From assembly GCA_963846775.1 (NCBI GenBank), contig CAWJXB010000004.1, forward strand, positions 175,230-239,229: DNA of 64,000 nucleotides, read 5' to 3'. The translations under genes were made by a program, and so were the position numbers. Each line of letters opens with the position of its first letter. Position 1 is the first letter of the stretch. Source of the DNA: CAVYXA01 sp963846775 (lineage in GTDB: Bacteria; Verrucomicrobiota; Verrucomicrobiia; Chthoniobacterales; UBA10450). The notes under the pieces are model-generated. The model ran no database searches and had not been told where the DNA came from. It saw only the letters and a program-made list of their open reading frames with translations. This document shows, piece after piece, positions 7,608 through 16,476 of the stretch.

Positions 7608-9461
7608 TTAGCTCCGGGCAACGCGGGCGGGCGAAAACTCGGAAAGTTCGCGGAGCTGTTCCTTCAGGTCAAGGATTTGTTTTTGCAAATTGAGGACGTC
7701 GCCGCTGCTGTGCTCCGGCAGCCGGATCCGGCTCTCTGCCATCTCGAGTTGGCGCCGCAAAATCCCCTGGCGAATGCCGAGCCACCATTGTTTCACCATT
7801 TCGCCGGCCTTAGGCGGCATGCGTTGCACCAGCCAGGCCGAAACCAGCCGTTCCTCCGGCGGGGCCAAACTGGCCATAAACGCATTCAACGATGCCGGAT
7901 TGTCCGGGCGAAGGTCGCTTTCCAAAATGCGAACAAGAATTTCCACGTCTGGAACTTGCGCCAGTGTCTCGTGCCAATTTTCGTTTTGCAGAAAGTGGCG
8001 AGCCTCTTCATCGCGCAACGCCAACAGACAAAGCATGGCTACATCGTGCCGCGGCGTAGCGGCGACATCACTGGCGCGAGAATCATCCTCCTTGAACGAT
8101 TCCCGCCGTTGCTTCGGCAGCAGCGCCTGGAAATCGTGGGCCGAAACGCCCAGGCGGGCGCTCGCTTTGTTGACGACTTCGCCTCGCATCAACGGGTTGC
8201 GTACGCGCGAGACTGTATCTGCGAGCTGGCGCGCCAACTGCATCTTCGCCCCTAACGAGCCAAGATCGACACTCGCCACGGAGCGTTCGATCCAGTAATC
8301 GAAAAACTCACGCGCGTCTGCGATTCGGTTTTCAAACGCCTCGCGTCCCTCGCGCCGCACCAGCGAATCGGGATCTTCGCCCGTCGGCATTTCCGCCACG
8401 CGCACAATCAAATCGTTCTGAAGCAAGGCCTCGAGGGAACGTTCCGCCGCCTTCTGTCCGGCCGCATCGGCATCGAAGCACAGCACGACTTCATCGACAA
8501 AACGCTTCAGGGTGCGGGCCTGAGTTTCCGTAAACGCCGTTCCCTGCGGCGCCACGACGTTCTTGATCCCCGCTTCGAACAAACTAATCAGATCAAGCTG
8601 GCCTTCACACACGATGGCACTGTTCGCGTCGATCAGCGCCCGCTTCGATTTGTGCAGCCCAAACAGCACATTTCCTTTTCGGAACAGCGGCGTCTCCGGC
8701 GAATTCAAATATTTCGCCGCGCCTTCCTCATCCTTCAAAAGGCGCCCGCTGAACGCGATCACTTCGCCCAGGTCGTTGCAGATCGGAAAGATGATCCGCC
8801 CGCGAAACCGATCGTAACTCCGACGTTCGACAGCCTGCCCCGTTTCTTTTTTTACGGGGTTCGCCGTTCGGTGTTCGATGTTTTCTTCCTTCTGTGTCAC
8901 CAATCCGCTTTGAAGCAGAATTTGCTGGGTGTAACCTCCCGCCTTCGCCCAGCTTCCAAACGCGTCCCATTCATCCGGCGCATAACCGATCTGCCAACTC
9001 TTGGCCATCTCGGCGGTGATCCCGCGTTTCTTCAGATACTTCCGCGCGGTCTCGCCGAATTCGCGCTTGATTAAATTGTCATGAAACCAATGCGCCGCTT
9101 CCGCGTGCAGCTTCAGCAAGGTGCGGCGCGCTTCGTGTTGTCGATCTTGTTCACCCGCACCGCGCGTCTCCACCACCGTAACTCCGACGCGCGCGCCGAG
9201 TTTGCGCACGGCGTCGGGAAAATCGACATGCTCGTAGTCCATAACGAAGCGAAAAACGCTCCCGCCCGCGCCGCAGCCGAAACAATGAAACGTCTGCCGA
9301 CTAGGACTCACCATGAATGATGGCGTTTTCTCCTGATGGAACGGGCAAAGCGCCTTGAAATTTGCCCCCGCGCGTCTCAGCGGGAAATAAGAGCCGATCA
9401 CATCGGCAATGTCGTTGGCGGCCGCGATCTGCTCGATGGTTTCTGATGGAATTGATCCCAT
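7608..9461 (-). CDS. dnaG: DNA primase DnaG
   Basis: 617 residues. It makes RNA primers for replication. The N-terminal zinc-binding domain has the CHC2 pattern (C39, H42, C60, C63: CPFHQEKTPSF...FHCFGCGAGG). The catalytic core follows, with YDRFRGRIIFPI and a TOPRIM domain (AIVCEGQLDLISLFEAG with E286; CFDADAAG with D330 and D332). The C-terminal part is a helical DnaB-interaction region. Oddity: about 23 residues at 192-214 (ENIEHRTANPVKKETGQ...) interrupt the place where primases go directly from QKE to YDRFRGR, and the DNA there looks like an inserted repeat. The frame is kept and catalytic residues are intact. It is the first gene of a pair with rpoD. Confidence 0.97.
   Translation of the reverse strand: MGSIPSETIEQIAAANDIADVIGSYFPLRRAGANFKALCPFHQEKTPSFMVSPSRQTFHCFGCGAGGSVFRFVMDYEHVDFPDAVRKLGARVGVTVVETRGAGEQDRQHEARRTLLKLHAEAAHWFHDNLIKREFGETARKYLKKRGITAEMAKSWQIGYAPDEWDAFGSWAKAGGYTQQILLQSGLVTQKEENIEHRTANPVKKETGQAVERRSYDRFRGRIIFPICNDLGEVIAFSGRLLKDEEGAAKYLNSPETPLFRKGNVLFGLHKSKRALIDANSAIVCEGQLDLISLFEAGIKNVVAPQGTAFTETQARTLKRFVDEVVLCFDADAAGQKAAERSLEALLQNDLIVRVAEMPTGEDPDSLVRREGREAFENRIADAREFFDYWIERSVASVDLGSLGAKMQLARQLADTVSRVRNPLMRGEVVNKASARLGVSAHDFQALLPKQRRESFKEDDSRASDVAATPRHDVAMLCLLALRDEEARHFLQNENWHETLAQVPDVEILVRILESDLRPDNPASLNAFMASLAPPEERLVSAWLVQRMPPKAGEMVKQWWLGIRQGILRRQLEMAESRIRLPEHSSGDVLNLQKQILDLKEQLRELSEFSPARVARS
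8820..8888. repeat. repeat-like insertion inside dnaG, in frame
   Basis: On the minus strand this reads as three 7-bp units (ACATCGA, ACACCGA, ACGGCGA), then ACCCCG, then a purine tract. CCCCGT and ACGGGG flank the poly-pyrimidine tract as an inverted pair. It encodes the non-conserved residues 192-214 of DnaG. The heptad pattern resembles the intergenic 7-8 bp arrays elsewhere in the window. Confidence 0.5.
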
Positions 9462-9531
9462 GACTACTAATTTTTCGCTCGTTTGATCCTGGAAGCGATG
9501 TCAAATTTACGCAGTGTGCTGTCGTTTCCAA

Positions 9532-9555
9532 TGGAGTATTGGAGTGCTGGAGTAA
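9532..9555 (+). repeat. octamer tandem repeat upstream of nfeD-like gene
   Basis: Three consecutive 8-mers TGGAGTAT, TGGAGTGC and TGGAGTAA. The same octamer core TGGAGTA(T/A) forms the larger array at 19489-19579. Confidence 0.7.
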
Positions 9556-9559
9556 TGGG

Positions 9560-11000
9560 ATGAATTCGCTATTTCGTCACTGCATCGCGGGCAAAAACAG
9601 ATTTGCGATGGCAATTGTGCTTTCCGCAGTCCTAAATCTGCTTGTTTCCGCAACGGCTCACGCCAGTGACGTGATCCAAAAAGGCGATATCGTCGTTGTC
9701 CCGTTGCGCGGCGAAGTTTCGCAGTCGCTTTTCATGTTCCTGCGACGCGCGATCAAAACCGCTGAGAATCACGGCGCATCGGCGATTATTTTCGAGATGA
9801 ACACGTACGGCGGCCAGCTCGACGCCGCGTCTGCGATCGTAGACGCGCTCAACCACACCACGATCCCGACTTACACATTCATCAACACGAACGCCGGGTC
9901 CGCTGGCTCGATCATCGCGCTCGCCACAAAACATATCTATATGGCACCGGTCAGCGCGATTGGCGCCGCTGCGCCGGTTCTGTCCACGGGGGAAGATCTT
10001 CCTGCCACGCTCAAGGAAAAAACCATCTCGGTACTGGACCGCGCTGATTCGCAATTCCGCCGCGCGCAACGGGCACAATCCCGACGTCGGCGAAGCGTTC
10101 ATGAATAAGGACAAAGAAGTAAAAATCGGCGATCGCGTCGTGCACGCGAAAGGTACGTTGCTTACGCTCAACGCGCAGGAAGCGACCGAGCGGGTCAACG
10201 ACAAACCCGTATTGGCCGACGGCCTCGCCGATTCGATTGTCGATCTAAAGGAAAAGGCTCGGCTTACCGGCAACATCGTTTCGTTCGAGCCGACAGGTTT
10301 CGAACAGCTCGCCTTTTGGATCACTACGCTCTCGCCGCTGTTGCTTCTCGCCGGAATCATCGGCGCGTATCTTGAATTCAAAATCCCGGGCGTGACCTGG
10401 CCTGGCGTCATCTCGGCGATTTGTTTCGCGCTTTTCTTTCTGGGTCACTATCTCGCCGGACTGGCCGGCTGGGAAGTCGTTGCGCTCTTCTTTCTCGGAT
10501 TGGTGCTGGTCTTGATCGAGGTCCTCTTTTTCGCGCACTCGACCATCGTTTTCGGCGTTCTTGGCGCGTTCCTGATCATCGCCTCGCTCCTTTGGGCCAT
10601 GACCGATCATTACCCGGGCCAGAATTTCCTTCCGACGACGAAGATGCTAGTCATTCCGATGCGGAACCTCTCCATTGCCATCATCGGCTCGATGGTTGTC
10701 ATCGCCTTGCTCGCTCGCTACCTCCCGCGCACCAGCTTCTATCGACGGTTTGCCTTGATCGATTCAAACCCGCGCGGTCCATCGTTCGGCGGTTCCCTCC
10801 GACAGTTCGAAACTTCGCTCGCGCTAACGACAGGAATGCAAGGCACCGCCATCACCGTGCTGCGTCCCAGCGGCAAAGCTCGTTTCGCCGATCATATTGT
10901 CGATGTTGTCACTGAAGGCGAGTTCATCCCGCCGCAAACGCCGGTCACCATTATCCAGACCGACGGCATGCGCGTGGTGGTGAAAGCGAGCGCAGTGTAG
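9560..11000 (+). pseudogene. NfeD-family membrane serine protease (ClpP class), frameshifted
   Basis: Two overlapping frames make one NfeD protein of about 480 residues. The first (from ATG 9560 or 9608) has a signal peptide and the ClpP-like serine protease domain: VVPLRGEVSQSLFMFLRRAI, EMNTYGGQLDAASAIVDAL, and TFINTNAGSAGSIIALATKHIYMAP, where the Ser of NAGSAGS is the expected nucleophile. The reading then needs to shift near 10026-10033. There TAC TGG ACC GCG in the other frame continues naturally as YWTALIRNSAARNGHNPDVGEAF. The second frame (to 11000) carries four to five membrane helices and a C-terminal OB-like NfeD domain (TGMQGTAITVLRPSGKARF...VDVVTEGEFI). NfeD/STOPP proteases cleave stomatin partners; no stomatin gene is adjacent. 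A missing base (mutation or assembly error) splits the gene. Confidence 0.8.
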
Positions 11001-11099
11001 CAGCAACTGCGTGGGGCTCTTCGGGGTCTGATCTTCAGGGCGTGTTAGCTCAGCGAGTTTGAATTTAAATCGTCATGATCTGTTCTGGCCTAACGAGAT

Positions 11100-11154
11100 A
11101 GTGTCGATAGTAAGCTCAGACCCCTTTCTGTCTACCAGACCCCTTTCTGTCTAC
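11100..11154. repeat. inverted-repeat end and 19-bp tandem duplication
   Basis: AGTGTCGATAGT at 11100-11111 followed by AAGCTCAGACCC is an inverted copy of GGGTC..ACTATCGACACT at 17580-17602. A perfect 19-bp tandem duplication (CAGACCCCTTTCTGTCTAC) occupies 11117-11135 and 11136-11154. This looks like the edge of a mobile or recombined segment. Confidence 0.6.
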
Positions 11155-11410
11155 CTTTCGATGACTTCAACGGCGAATCTCCGCTTCGGGTTGTTCGACT
11201 CTGCGTCCAGATTTGGAATTCGCTTTTGGAAAGGTTGGGTTGCCGCTCCGAGTGCGCCCATCGGTAGAGTAGCGGCAGCCGAATCCCCAGCTCGGGCCGC
11301 CGCCTAGCGGCGCTGCGGCCACTAGCCCGCCACAACTTTAGCGCCTCCTGTTTGTACTCTTCGGTATATCTCGTCGGGTGGCGAGCCGGCTTCCTTAACT
11401 GTGTCTTCAT
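11132..11410 (-). pseudogene. IS3-family transposase OrfA fragment
   Basis: 92 residues. HPTRYTEEYKQEALKLWRASGRSAARRRPELGIRLPLLYRWAH is the helix-turn-helix N-terminus of IS3-group OrfA proteins, which bind the element ends. AARRRPELGIRLP where AAKVAAELGI is usual suggests decay, and the C-terminal part is low complexity and overlaps the 19-bp duplication. No OrfB with a DDE domain follows, so this is a remnant. It lies between the NfeD gene and the RHS module, at the same edge as the inverted repeat at 11100. Confidence 0.7.
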
Positions 11411-11479
11411 GTGGGCTCCTCATCGGTTTTTGACCCTTCGCCCAGTGTCAGTCAATTCAATGCAACCCTACTCTGACCC

Positions 11480-11722
11480 TTATCTCGGACTCGTTAAATA
11501 GTGTATCAGGGTGTTCACTAGCACGAAAAGAGCGCCTAACATCGCAACCGTACCGGGCACTTTAATTACCAGCACCTGGAAACGCGTAAAAATCTTCTTC
11601 CGATTGTAACTCAGCAGACGCAAAACGCGTTCTGTGTCAAATACGGCCCAAACGGTTACGACAAATGCGAAAGACATAAACGCGAGTCCAGGTTTATCTG
11701 TAATCACAAATTGTTCGTTCAT
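11480..11722 (-). CDS. two-helix membrane protein, candidate immunity protein
   Basis: 80 residues with two predicted membrane helices (GLAFMSFAFVVTVWAVF and VPGTVAMLGALFVLVNTLIHYL) joined by a basic loop (RVLRLLSYNRKKIFTRF). I recognise no family. It begins 6 bp after the stop codon of the frameshifted RHS tail on the same strand, so it should be translated together with it. A small protein immediately after a polymorphic RHS C-terminus is where immunity proteins are found. That makes an inner-membrane immunity role plausible, but it is inferred only from position. Confidence 0.5.
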   Translation of the reverse strand: MNEQFVITDKPGLAFMSFAFVVTVWAVFDTERVLRLLSYNRKKIFTRFQVLVIKVPGTVAMLGALFVLVNTLIHYLTSPR

Positions 11723-11728
11723 CTTCTT

Positions 11729-12214
11729 CTACTCGCAGCCGTTCCCGGTCGTTTTCGTGTTCGTCGTGGTTTTGGTAATGGATAAACCCACCGTGTCGCC
11801 AGCTCCAGGTGGGCCAATAGAAAGGACACCCGTAGAACCGGAGTACGAATATTGCACCGAAAACCTCGCTGGGCCCACCCCGAAATTTAGCGTCCACGTC
11901 GTAAACGGTCCTGAAAGCTGATTCACAGATCTTGCGTTCGTGAAGAAAATGCTGCCTCCTCCCCCCACATCCGCGCCTAAGACGCCAGGTTGGCCACCTT
12001 GGCTTGGAGCAGCTGCTATCTGGCCTAAAAAATAGGCGACCGCAGTGCCGGTTCCTAGGCCTCCTTGTGAAAAGCCCGTTTGCTTATCGTAAAACACCCC
12101 GTATCCCAATGAGCCACTTGCAGTGGCACCTGTGGCTAGTAGACCGACGTCGCCGTTGCCGCCCGCAGCGATTCCTATTCCAGCGCCAAATCCCTTCTTG
12201 CCGCACGGTTTTTT
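11729..12214 (-). CDS. RHS C-terminal tail in the -1 frame
   Basis: This frame continues from the A6 run at 12209-12214 after a -1 shift out of the RHS frame, giving KKPCGKKGFGAGIGIAAGGNGD... to 11729. The tail of about 160 residues is rich in Gly, Ala and Ser with alternating hydrophobic residues (LGYGVFYDKQTGF, TWTLNFGVGPARFSVQYSYSG, VGLSITKTTTNTK). This is the look of glycine-rich C-termini of some RHS proteins and may be a membrane-active or beta-structured domain. An ATG at 12340 exists in this frame. Translation between 12340 and 12214 is Trp/Arg-rich shadow sequence, so independent initiation is unlikely. Either programmed frameshifting or a lost base joins it to the RHS protein. Confidence 0.6.
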   Translation of the reverse strand, partial: KKPCGKKGFGAGIGIAAGGNGDVGLLATGATASGSLGYGVFYDKQTGFSQGGLGTGTAVAYFLGQIAAAPSQGGQPGVLGADVGGGGSIFFTNARSVNQLSGPFTTWTLNFGVGPARFSVQYSYSGSTGVLSIGPPGAGDTVGLSITKTTTNTKTTGNGCE

Positions 12215-15200
12215 CTTAATATCTCTCTTGTTTTGATTGTTGGAGTTATGCTGTCCCACAGTACTTCGCCCCCACCACTGCCACCACCGCGCCCACCGGA
12301 GGTAATATCTCCGGGACCCGCCGGCTCCCAACCTCCCCATTCTTCAGCCGTTAGAGGAAGATAACTAGCAGTAACATGAACACCTTGAGCGTCCGCCCAG
12401 CCACCTGTCGAACTATATTCCACGTATCGCCATGGAATATCGTCGATTAGCCCAGAAGGATCGCTTCGATTTTCTGGGTTGTTGCCGCAATAACGACATT
12501 GATTCGTGGCGTCACCGTCGAACCCGATCGGATCGGGCTGGATGAAACGGCCGATATCGGGCGAGTAGAAGCGGTTACGAAGATCATAGAGGCCCATCTC
12601 GCTGTACCATTGCTGGCCGGTGAAGAGATGGCGGATTCCGAAAGCAGAGGCTGTTACTTGCGAGTTGCCGTTAACGAAGGGAGTGCCGTGCAGATCGTAT
12701 CGATACCACTCCTTTAAGCTCCCGTTGGTATCGGCCAGGTGTGACGTGCTCCCTTCGCCGTTCTGATAATAATACACCCAGTATGGTGACCGGCCGCTCA
12801 TGCCGCCGAAGAGCAGACCCGCCGCGCCGTAGGCGTACAAGGCTTGGATATTTCCCGCCGCGTCACATTCTTCGATCAAGTTCCAGCCGTCATAGACATT
12901 GTAGGTCGTCACACCGCTGGCAATCCGGATGACCTGCCGGTTTAACCCGTCGTACTTGAACGTCATGGCGCCTCCGCCGGTTTTGGTCGCCGTGAGGACC
13001 CGGTTCTGCGAATCGTAGGTGGCGGTCAATTTGCTCGCGGCCGGGTCGGGACTGGTCAGCATACTGCCCTTCATATCGTAACTCGCGTTGTTGGCATTGC
13101 GGGAGCTGTACTGGTTCAGATTGTTGGTCACATATGTGTCCGTCGGGCCATAGGCGGAAAAAGTTGTCCGGTTCCCATTGGCGTCATAGACGATGGTCTG
13201 CGGTCCGACCGAAGTCGTGTCGGGATTAGCGATATCCAGCCTCACGGCATCGGCCTGATCATTCAAATCATATCCGAACACATCGCCCGTGCCGCCGTCG
13301 CGCTTGGTCCAGGTCCGGTTGCTCACGTTATCGTAACCGTAATCGAGAGTGCGCGTCGTGCCAACCAGAGAATGGGTGATGTTTGTGACGCGATCCAACT
13401 CATCGACAGTGTAGGACGTGCTGGTGCCATTGAGGAGCGTGGCGCTGCTTAAGTTCCCATTCAGATCGTAGCTGTACGTCACATGGGGATTGATCCCAAA
13501 CGTTTTCAATTGGTTCCGCTCGGTGTAGGTATAATTGAAAGTGTAACTACCCGGATTACCGATGCTCTTTCGGTTGCCATCGGCATCGTACGTGTAACCG
13601 ACCGCCTTGGCCACGCTGCCGGTGACCGTCTGGGTCTCGGATTTTAGCAGGTTATCGTTAAAGTAAACACGGCTGATTGCCGCGTTGGCGTTGTTAATCG
13701 CGGTGAGACGCGAGGCCACATCGTATCCGTAAGTGACCGTAGGTGTGAGCCCGCTGTCGTTCCAGCTCGATTGGGTGAGCCGATTGAGCGCGTCGTATGT
13801 GAGCGTCTGGACCTTGCTTTGCCGGTTGGTGAACGTGTTGTTCCGTCCGGCGGTATCGTAATGCCACGCCTCGTTGGTTCCGGTGCCTCCACAAGTCGCA
13901 GCCGGATAGGTCATGCCACTTTTACGCCCCATCAAATCGTAGCTGTAACCATAGGAATCGAGACAGCCCGCTGCAATCAACTTCGGGTCCCGCATGCTTT
14001 TAAGCAAACCGACCGGGGCGCTCGCGCCGTCGGCTGTAGTGTAGTAGGTGTATTGTGTAATCGCATTTGGCTCCGGTGTTTGCGTCACGGTTTGCTGCGT
14101 CACCCGGTTCCCGAGGTCGAACGTATCGTATGTGATCGTTTGATTGTTGGGACGGGTGATCTTCTTCTGGTGTCCGCCCGTGTCGTAAACGATTGTGGTC
14201 GCGTGGCCGAGCGCATCGGCTACGGACATCACCCGGTTTCGCTCATCGTAGGCCGTGACCGTACTCTGCCCGGCATAGGGCTGGCCGGGTTGCTCCTTCG
14301 GAGTCTTCACGGAGGTTACATTTCCAACGCTGTCATACCCGTAGCTAGTCGTGGCAGCTTCGGTTGTCCCATAACCCGCTGTTACCGTGCTCTTGCGCCG
14401 GTTATAGTCGTAAACAGTTTTGATTTTCTTCGTGCTGGGCAGGCTCACGTATGTGACACCGGAGTCAGTATAACGATAATCGTCGCCGGTCCCGGTGGCG
14501 TCATAATAGAAATAGGTTGTCCGTGCCGTATTATCGCCCGTCGCCCGCTGCGCTGTGGTCGCGCTCTTGAGCCGCCGATAATCATCGTAGATGTAACTCC
14601 AGACGTGCCCGAGCTGGTCGGTTTTGCTCTGCAATGTGCCATCGGCGTTGTAGGCATTGGTAATCGTGTGTCGTGCCTGATCAGTCGGGTCCTTCGGCAG
14701 TGTGGTTACGGTCAACTGGCTCCGAGAATTATAGGCGTAGCCGGTGGTGTGATTCGGGTCACCCGAACCCGTCCCGAGCGTGTCTTCGACAGTCGAAACC
14801 CGATTCATGGGGTCGTAATTGTACCACGCGCTCGGGTTTCCACTGGCGTGATACGGATCGCGATACGTCATCTTCGAACCAGCCCCGTCATAGGAAAAAG
14901 TCTCCGTACCGCCGGTCTTGAGCCGGTGACTCAGCACTTCGCCAAAGCTATTGTAGGTAAAGGTTTCGTAACCACCATCCGCATAATCAATCCGGGTGAC
15001 GCGCTTATTCGTGTCTCGCGAGTACTGAGTCACATGTCCAGCTTCATCGGTCGAGGTGCAGACGTAGTAGGGGTTCCAGTTGTCGTGATTGTTGGCATCC
15101 GCGCAACCGGCGTTTCCATAAGTCTGTGACACTACCCCGCGCGGCGCGGGCAATGGAGTCACGTCCGCCGTCGCTGGGAACGTGGTCGTCGAGAGTGCGC

Positions 15201-16476
15201 CGTTAACCCAATTGTTCGTAAAATTTGTGGTGTGTCCATTGCGGTCGGTAATCGAATTGACGAATCCGTATGAGTCATACGTTTGTGAGGCGCTCACTGC
15301 ATAAAAATCGGTGCTGCTGGTCAGATTGTACCCGGTGTAGGTGAACGTTCGAGTCCTGCCATCGCCTCGCGTCTCGGTACGGATGTTGGAATTTCCAGGT
15401 GCGCCGACGGTCAGCGTCGAAACTGCCACGCCGACGTTCGTGCCGTCATAATAATTTTCGCTCTGGATCTCGCCAACAACTACTGCGCTGCCGTCGGGGT
15501 TGGCTGTTGTCCGATAAGTGTAAGCGATCCGCCTCATCGGGCCTTCATACATCGGATCGTCGGCCTTCCACAGCAGCGGAATCCCATTCGGGTTGGCCCC
15601 ATTTGGTGCCTGGTATCTGTAAGTGGCCGTCCATTGTGAATCGCCAAAATAGATCACATGATCAAGACAAACGTAACTGGTCGTTCCGGGTGAAAACGCC
15701 GATTGAATGTAATAATACTGCACGGTGCGTCCATCGCTCCCAGTGACATGATCGATGACTTTCTGGCTGGCGATGGTCGTGTAATAGAACTGCAAATAGC
15801 GTCCCGCAGGCTCGGTCATCTTCTGAAGCGTGCCGTCACCGTTGTACGTGAATGTCGTGCGCAGGCCGTGGGGATCGATCAACGCCTGGGCCGTATAGGT
15901 ATAATAATAATACCAGACCTGAAAGTCGATATCGAAATAGCTGTGTTGGGTCGCTCTAAATTCGACCTTGCTACCATCGGCTAGGACAAGATAACCAAGG
16001 AGCGGATTGCCTGTCAAAGGAATGAAACGCTCGCGTAACCCCAATGATGTCCGATAATAAATATCCGACGCGGAATGGCTGAATGTTTCGGAACCGCCAT
16101 CGGGGAAGTTAACGCTGTAGGAGGAAGGCAAATTGGTGGAGGAAGTGCTTTCATCCGAATCGGATATCGACCACGCGTAGTTGTGCGACCAGTTGCCGGC
16201 GACCCCGAAACGATGATCGGAATACCCGCGCGAATTGTAAATCCGGGTCAGGGCCAACGGAATTGTCCCCACGGAACCGGCAATGCTAATATCGGTTATC
16301 CTTCGGGTAGCGTTCGCGGTGAAGGGGTCGATCTCACAGCCGGTCGTGATTCTTGGATTGAAAGCGCCCGCCGCTCCATTTGGATTGCTGCCACCAACCT
16401 GCGCTCGCAGCGGCTGAACGACGATAAGAAACATCCCTGCCATCCAAACCGAATATGAAAGAAGGCGTGCTTTCAT
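12175..16476 (-). CDS. large secreted RHS/YD-repeat protein
   Basis: 1433 residues from the ATG at 16476. A signal peptide (VWMAGMFLIVVQPLRAQ) is followed by a DUF6531-like N-terminus (CEIDPFTANATRRI...IPLALTRIYNSRGY). Many YD repeats come next (YDSVGNVTSV, YDPMNRVSTV, YDLNGNLSSA). The RHS-associated core is LYDLRNRFYSPDIGRFIQPDPIGFDG...YCGNNPENRSDPSG. RHS proteins build a beta-cage that encloses a C-terminal effector, cleaved after the core. Here only about 90 residues follow DPSG before a stop at 12175. At 12208-12214 the minus strand carries A_AAA_AAC in the zero frame, and a -1 slip there enters a further about 160 codons. The start overlaps the upstream gene's stop by 4 bp (ATGA), so the two are translationally coupled. 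Confidence 0.92.
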   Translation of the reverse strand: MKARLLSYSVWMAGMFLIVVQPLRAQVGGSNPNGAAGAFNPRITTGCEIDPFTANATRRITDISIAGSVGTIPLALTRIYNSRGYSDHRFGVAGNWSHNYAWSISDSDESTSSTNLPSSYSVNFPDGGSETFSHSASDIYYRTSLGLRERFIPLTGNPLLGYLVLADGSKVEFRATQHSYFDIDFQVWYYYYTYTAQALIDPHGLRTTFTYNGDGTLQKMTEPAGRYLQFYYTTIASQKVIDHVTGSDGRTVQYYYIQSAFSPGTTSYVCLDHVIYFGDSQWTATYRYQAPNGANPNGIPLLWKADDPMYEGPMRRIAYTYRTTANPDGSAVVVGEIQSENYYDGTNVGVAVSTLTVGAPGNSNIRTETRGDGRTRTFTYTGYNLTSSTDFYAVSASQTYDSYGFVNSITDRNGHTTNFTNNWVNGALSTTTFPATADVTPLPAPRGVVSQTYGNAGCADANNHDNWNPYYVCTSTDEAGHVTQYSRDTNKRVTRIDYADGGYETFTYNSFGEVLSHRLKTGGTETFSYDGAGSKMTYRDPYHASGNPSAWYNYDPMNRVSTVEDTLGTGSGDPNHTTGYAYNSRSQLTVTTLPKDPTDQARHTITNAYNADGTLQSKTDQLGHVWSYIYDDYRRLKSATTAQRATGDNTARTTYFYYDATGTGDDYRYTDSGVTYVSLPSTKKIKTVYDYNRRKSTVTAGYGTTEAATTSYGYDSVGNVTSVKTPKEQPGQPYAGQSTVTAYDERNRVMSVADALGHATTIVYDTGGHQKKITRPNNQTITYDTFDLGNRVTQQTVTQTPEPNAITQYTYYTTADGASAPVGLLKSMRDPKLIAAGCLDSYGYSYDLMGRKSGMTYPAATCGGTGTNEAWHYDTAGRNNTFTNRQSKVQTLTYDALNRLTQSSWNDSGLTPTVTYGYDVASRLTAINNANAAISRVYFNDNLLKSETQTVTGSVAKAVGYTYDADGNRKSIGNPGSYTFNYTYTERNQLKTFGINPHVTYSYDLNGNLSSATLLNGTSTSYTVDELDRVTNITHSLVGTTRTLDYGYDNVSNRTWTKRDGGTGDVFGYDLNDQADAVRLDIANPDTTSVGPQTIVYDANGNRTTFSAYGPTDTYVTNNLNQYSSRNANNASYDMKGSMLTSPDPAASKLTATYDSQNRVLTATKTGGGAMTFKYDGLNRQVIRIASGVTTYNVYDGWNLIEECDAAGNIQALYAYGAAGLLFGGMSGRSPYWVYYYQNGEGSTSHLADTNGSLKEWYRYDLHGTPFVNGNSQVTASAFGIRHLFTGQQWYSEMGLYDLRNRFYSPDIGRFIQPDPIGFDGDATNQCRYCGNNPENRSDPSGLIDDIPWRYVEYSSTGGWADAQGVHVTASYLPLTAEEWGGWEPAGPGDITSGGRGGGSGGGEVLWDSITPTIKTREILRKNRAARRDLALE

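Noticed and set aside
13771..15129. Long open frame (452 codons) on the plus strand inside the RHS gene
   Set aside because: It is antisense to well-conserved YD repeats. Its composition (Val/Ile/Arg-rich, no domain) is what the reverse complement of those codons gives.
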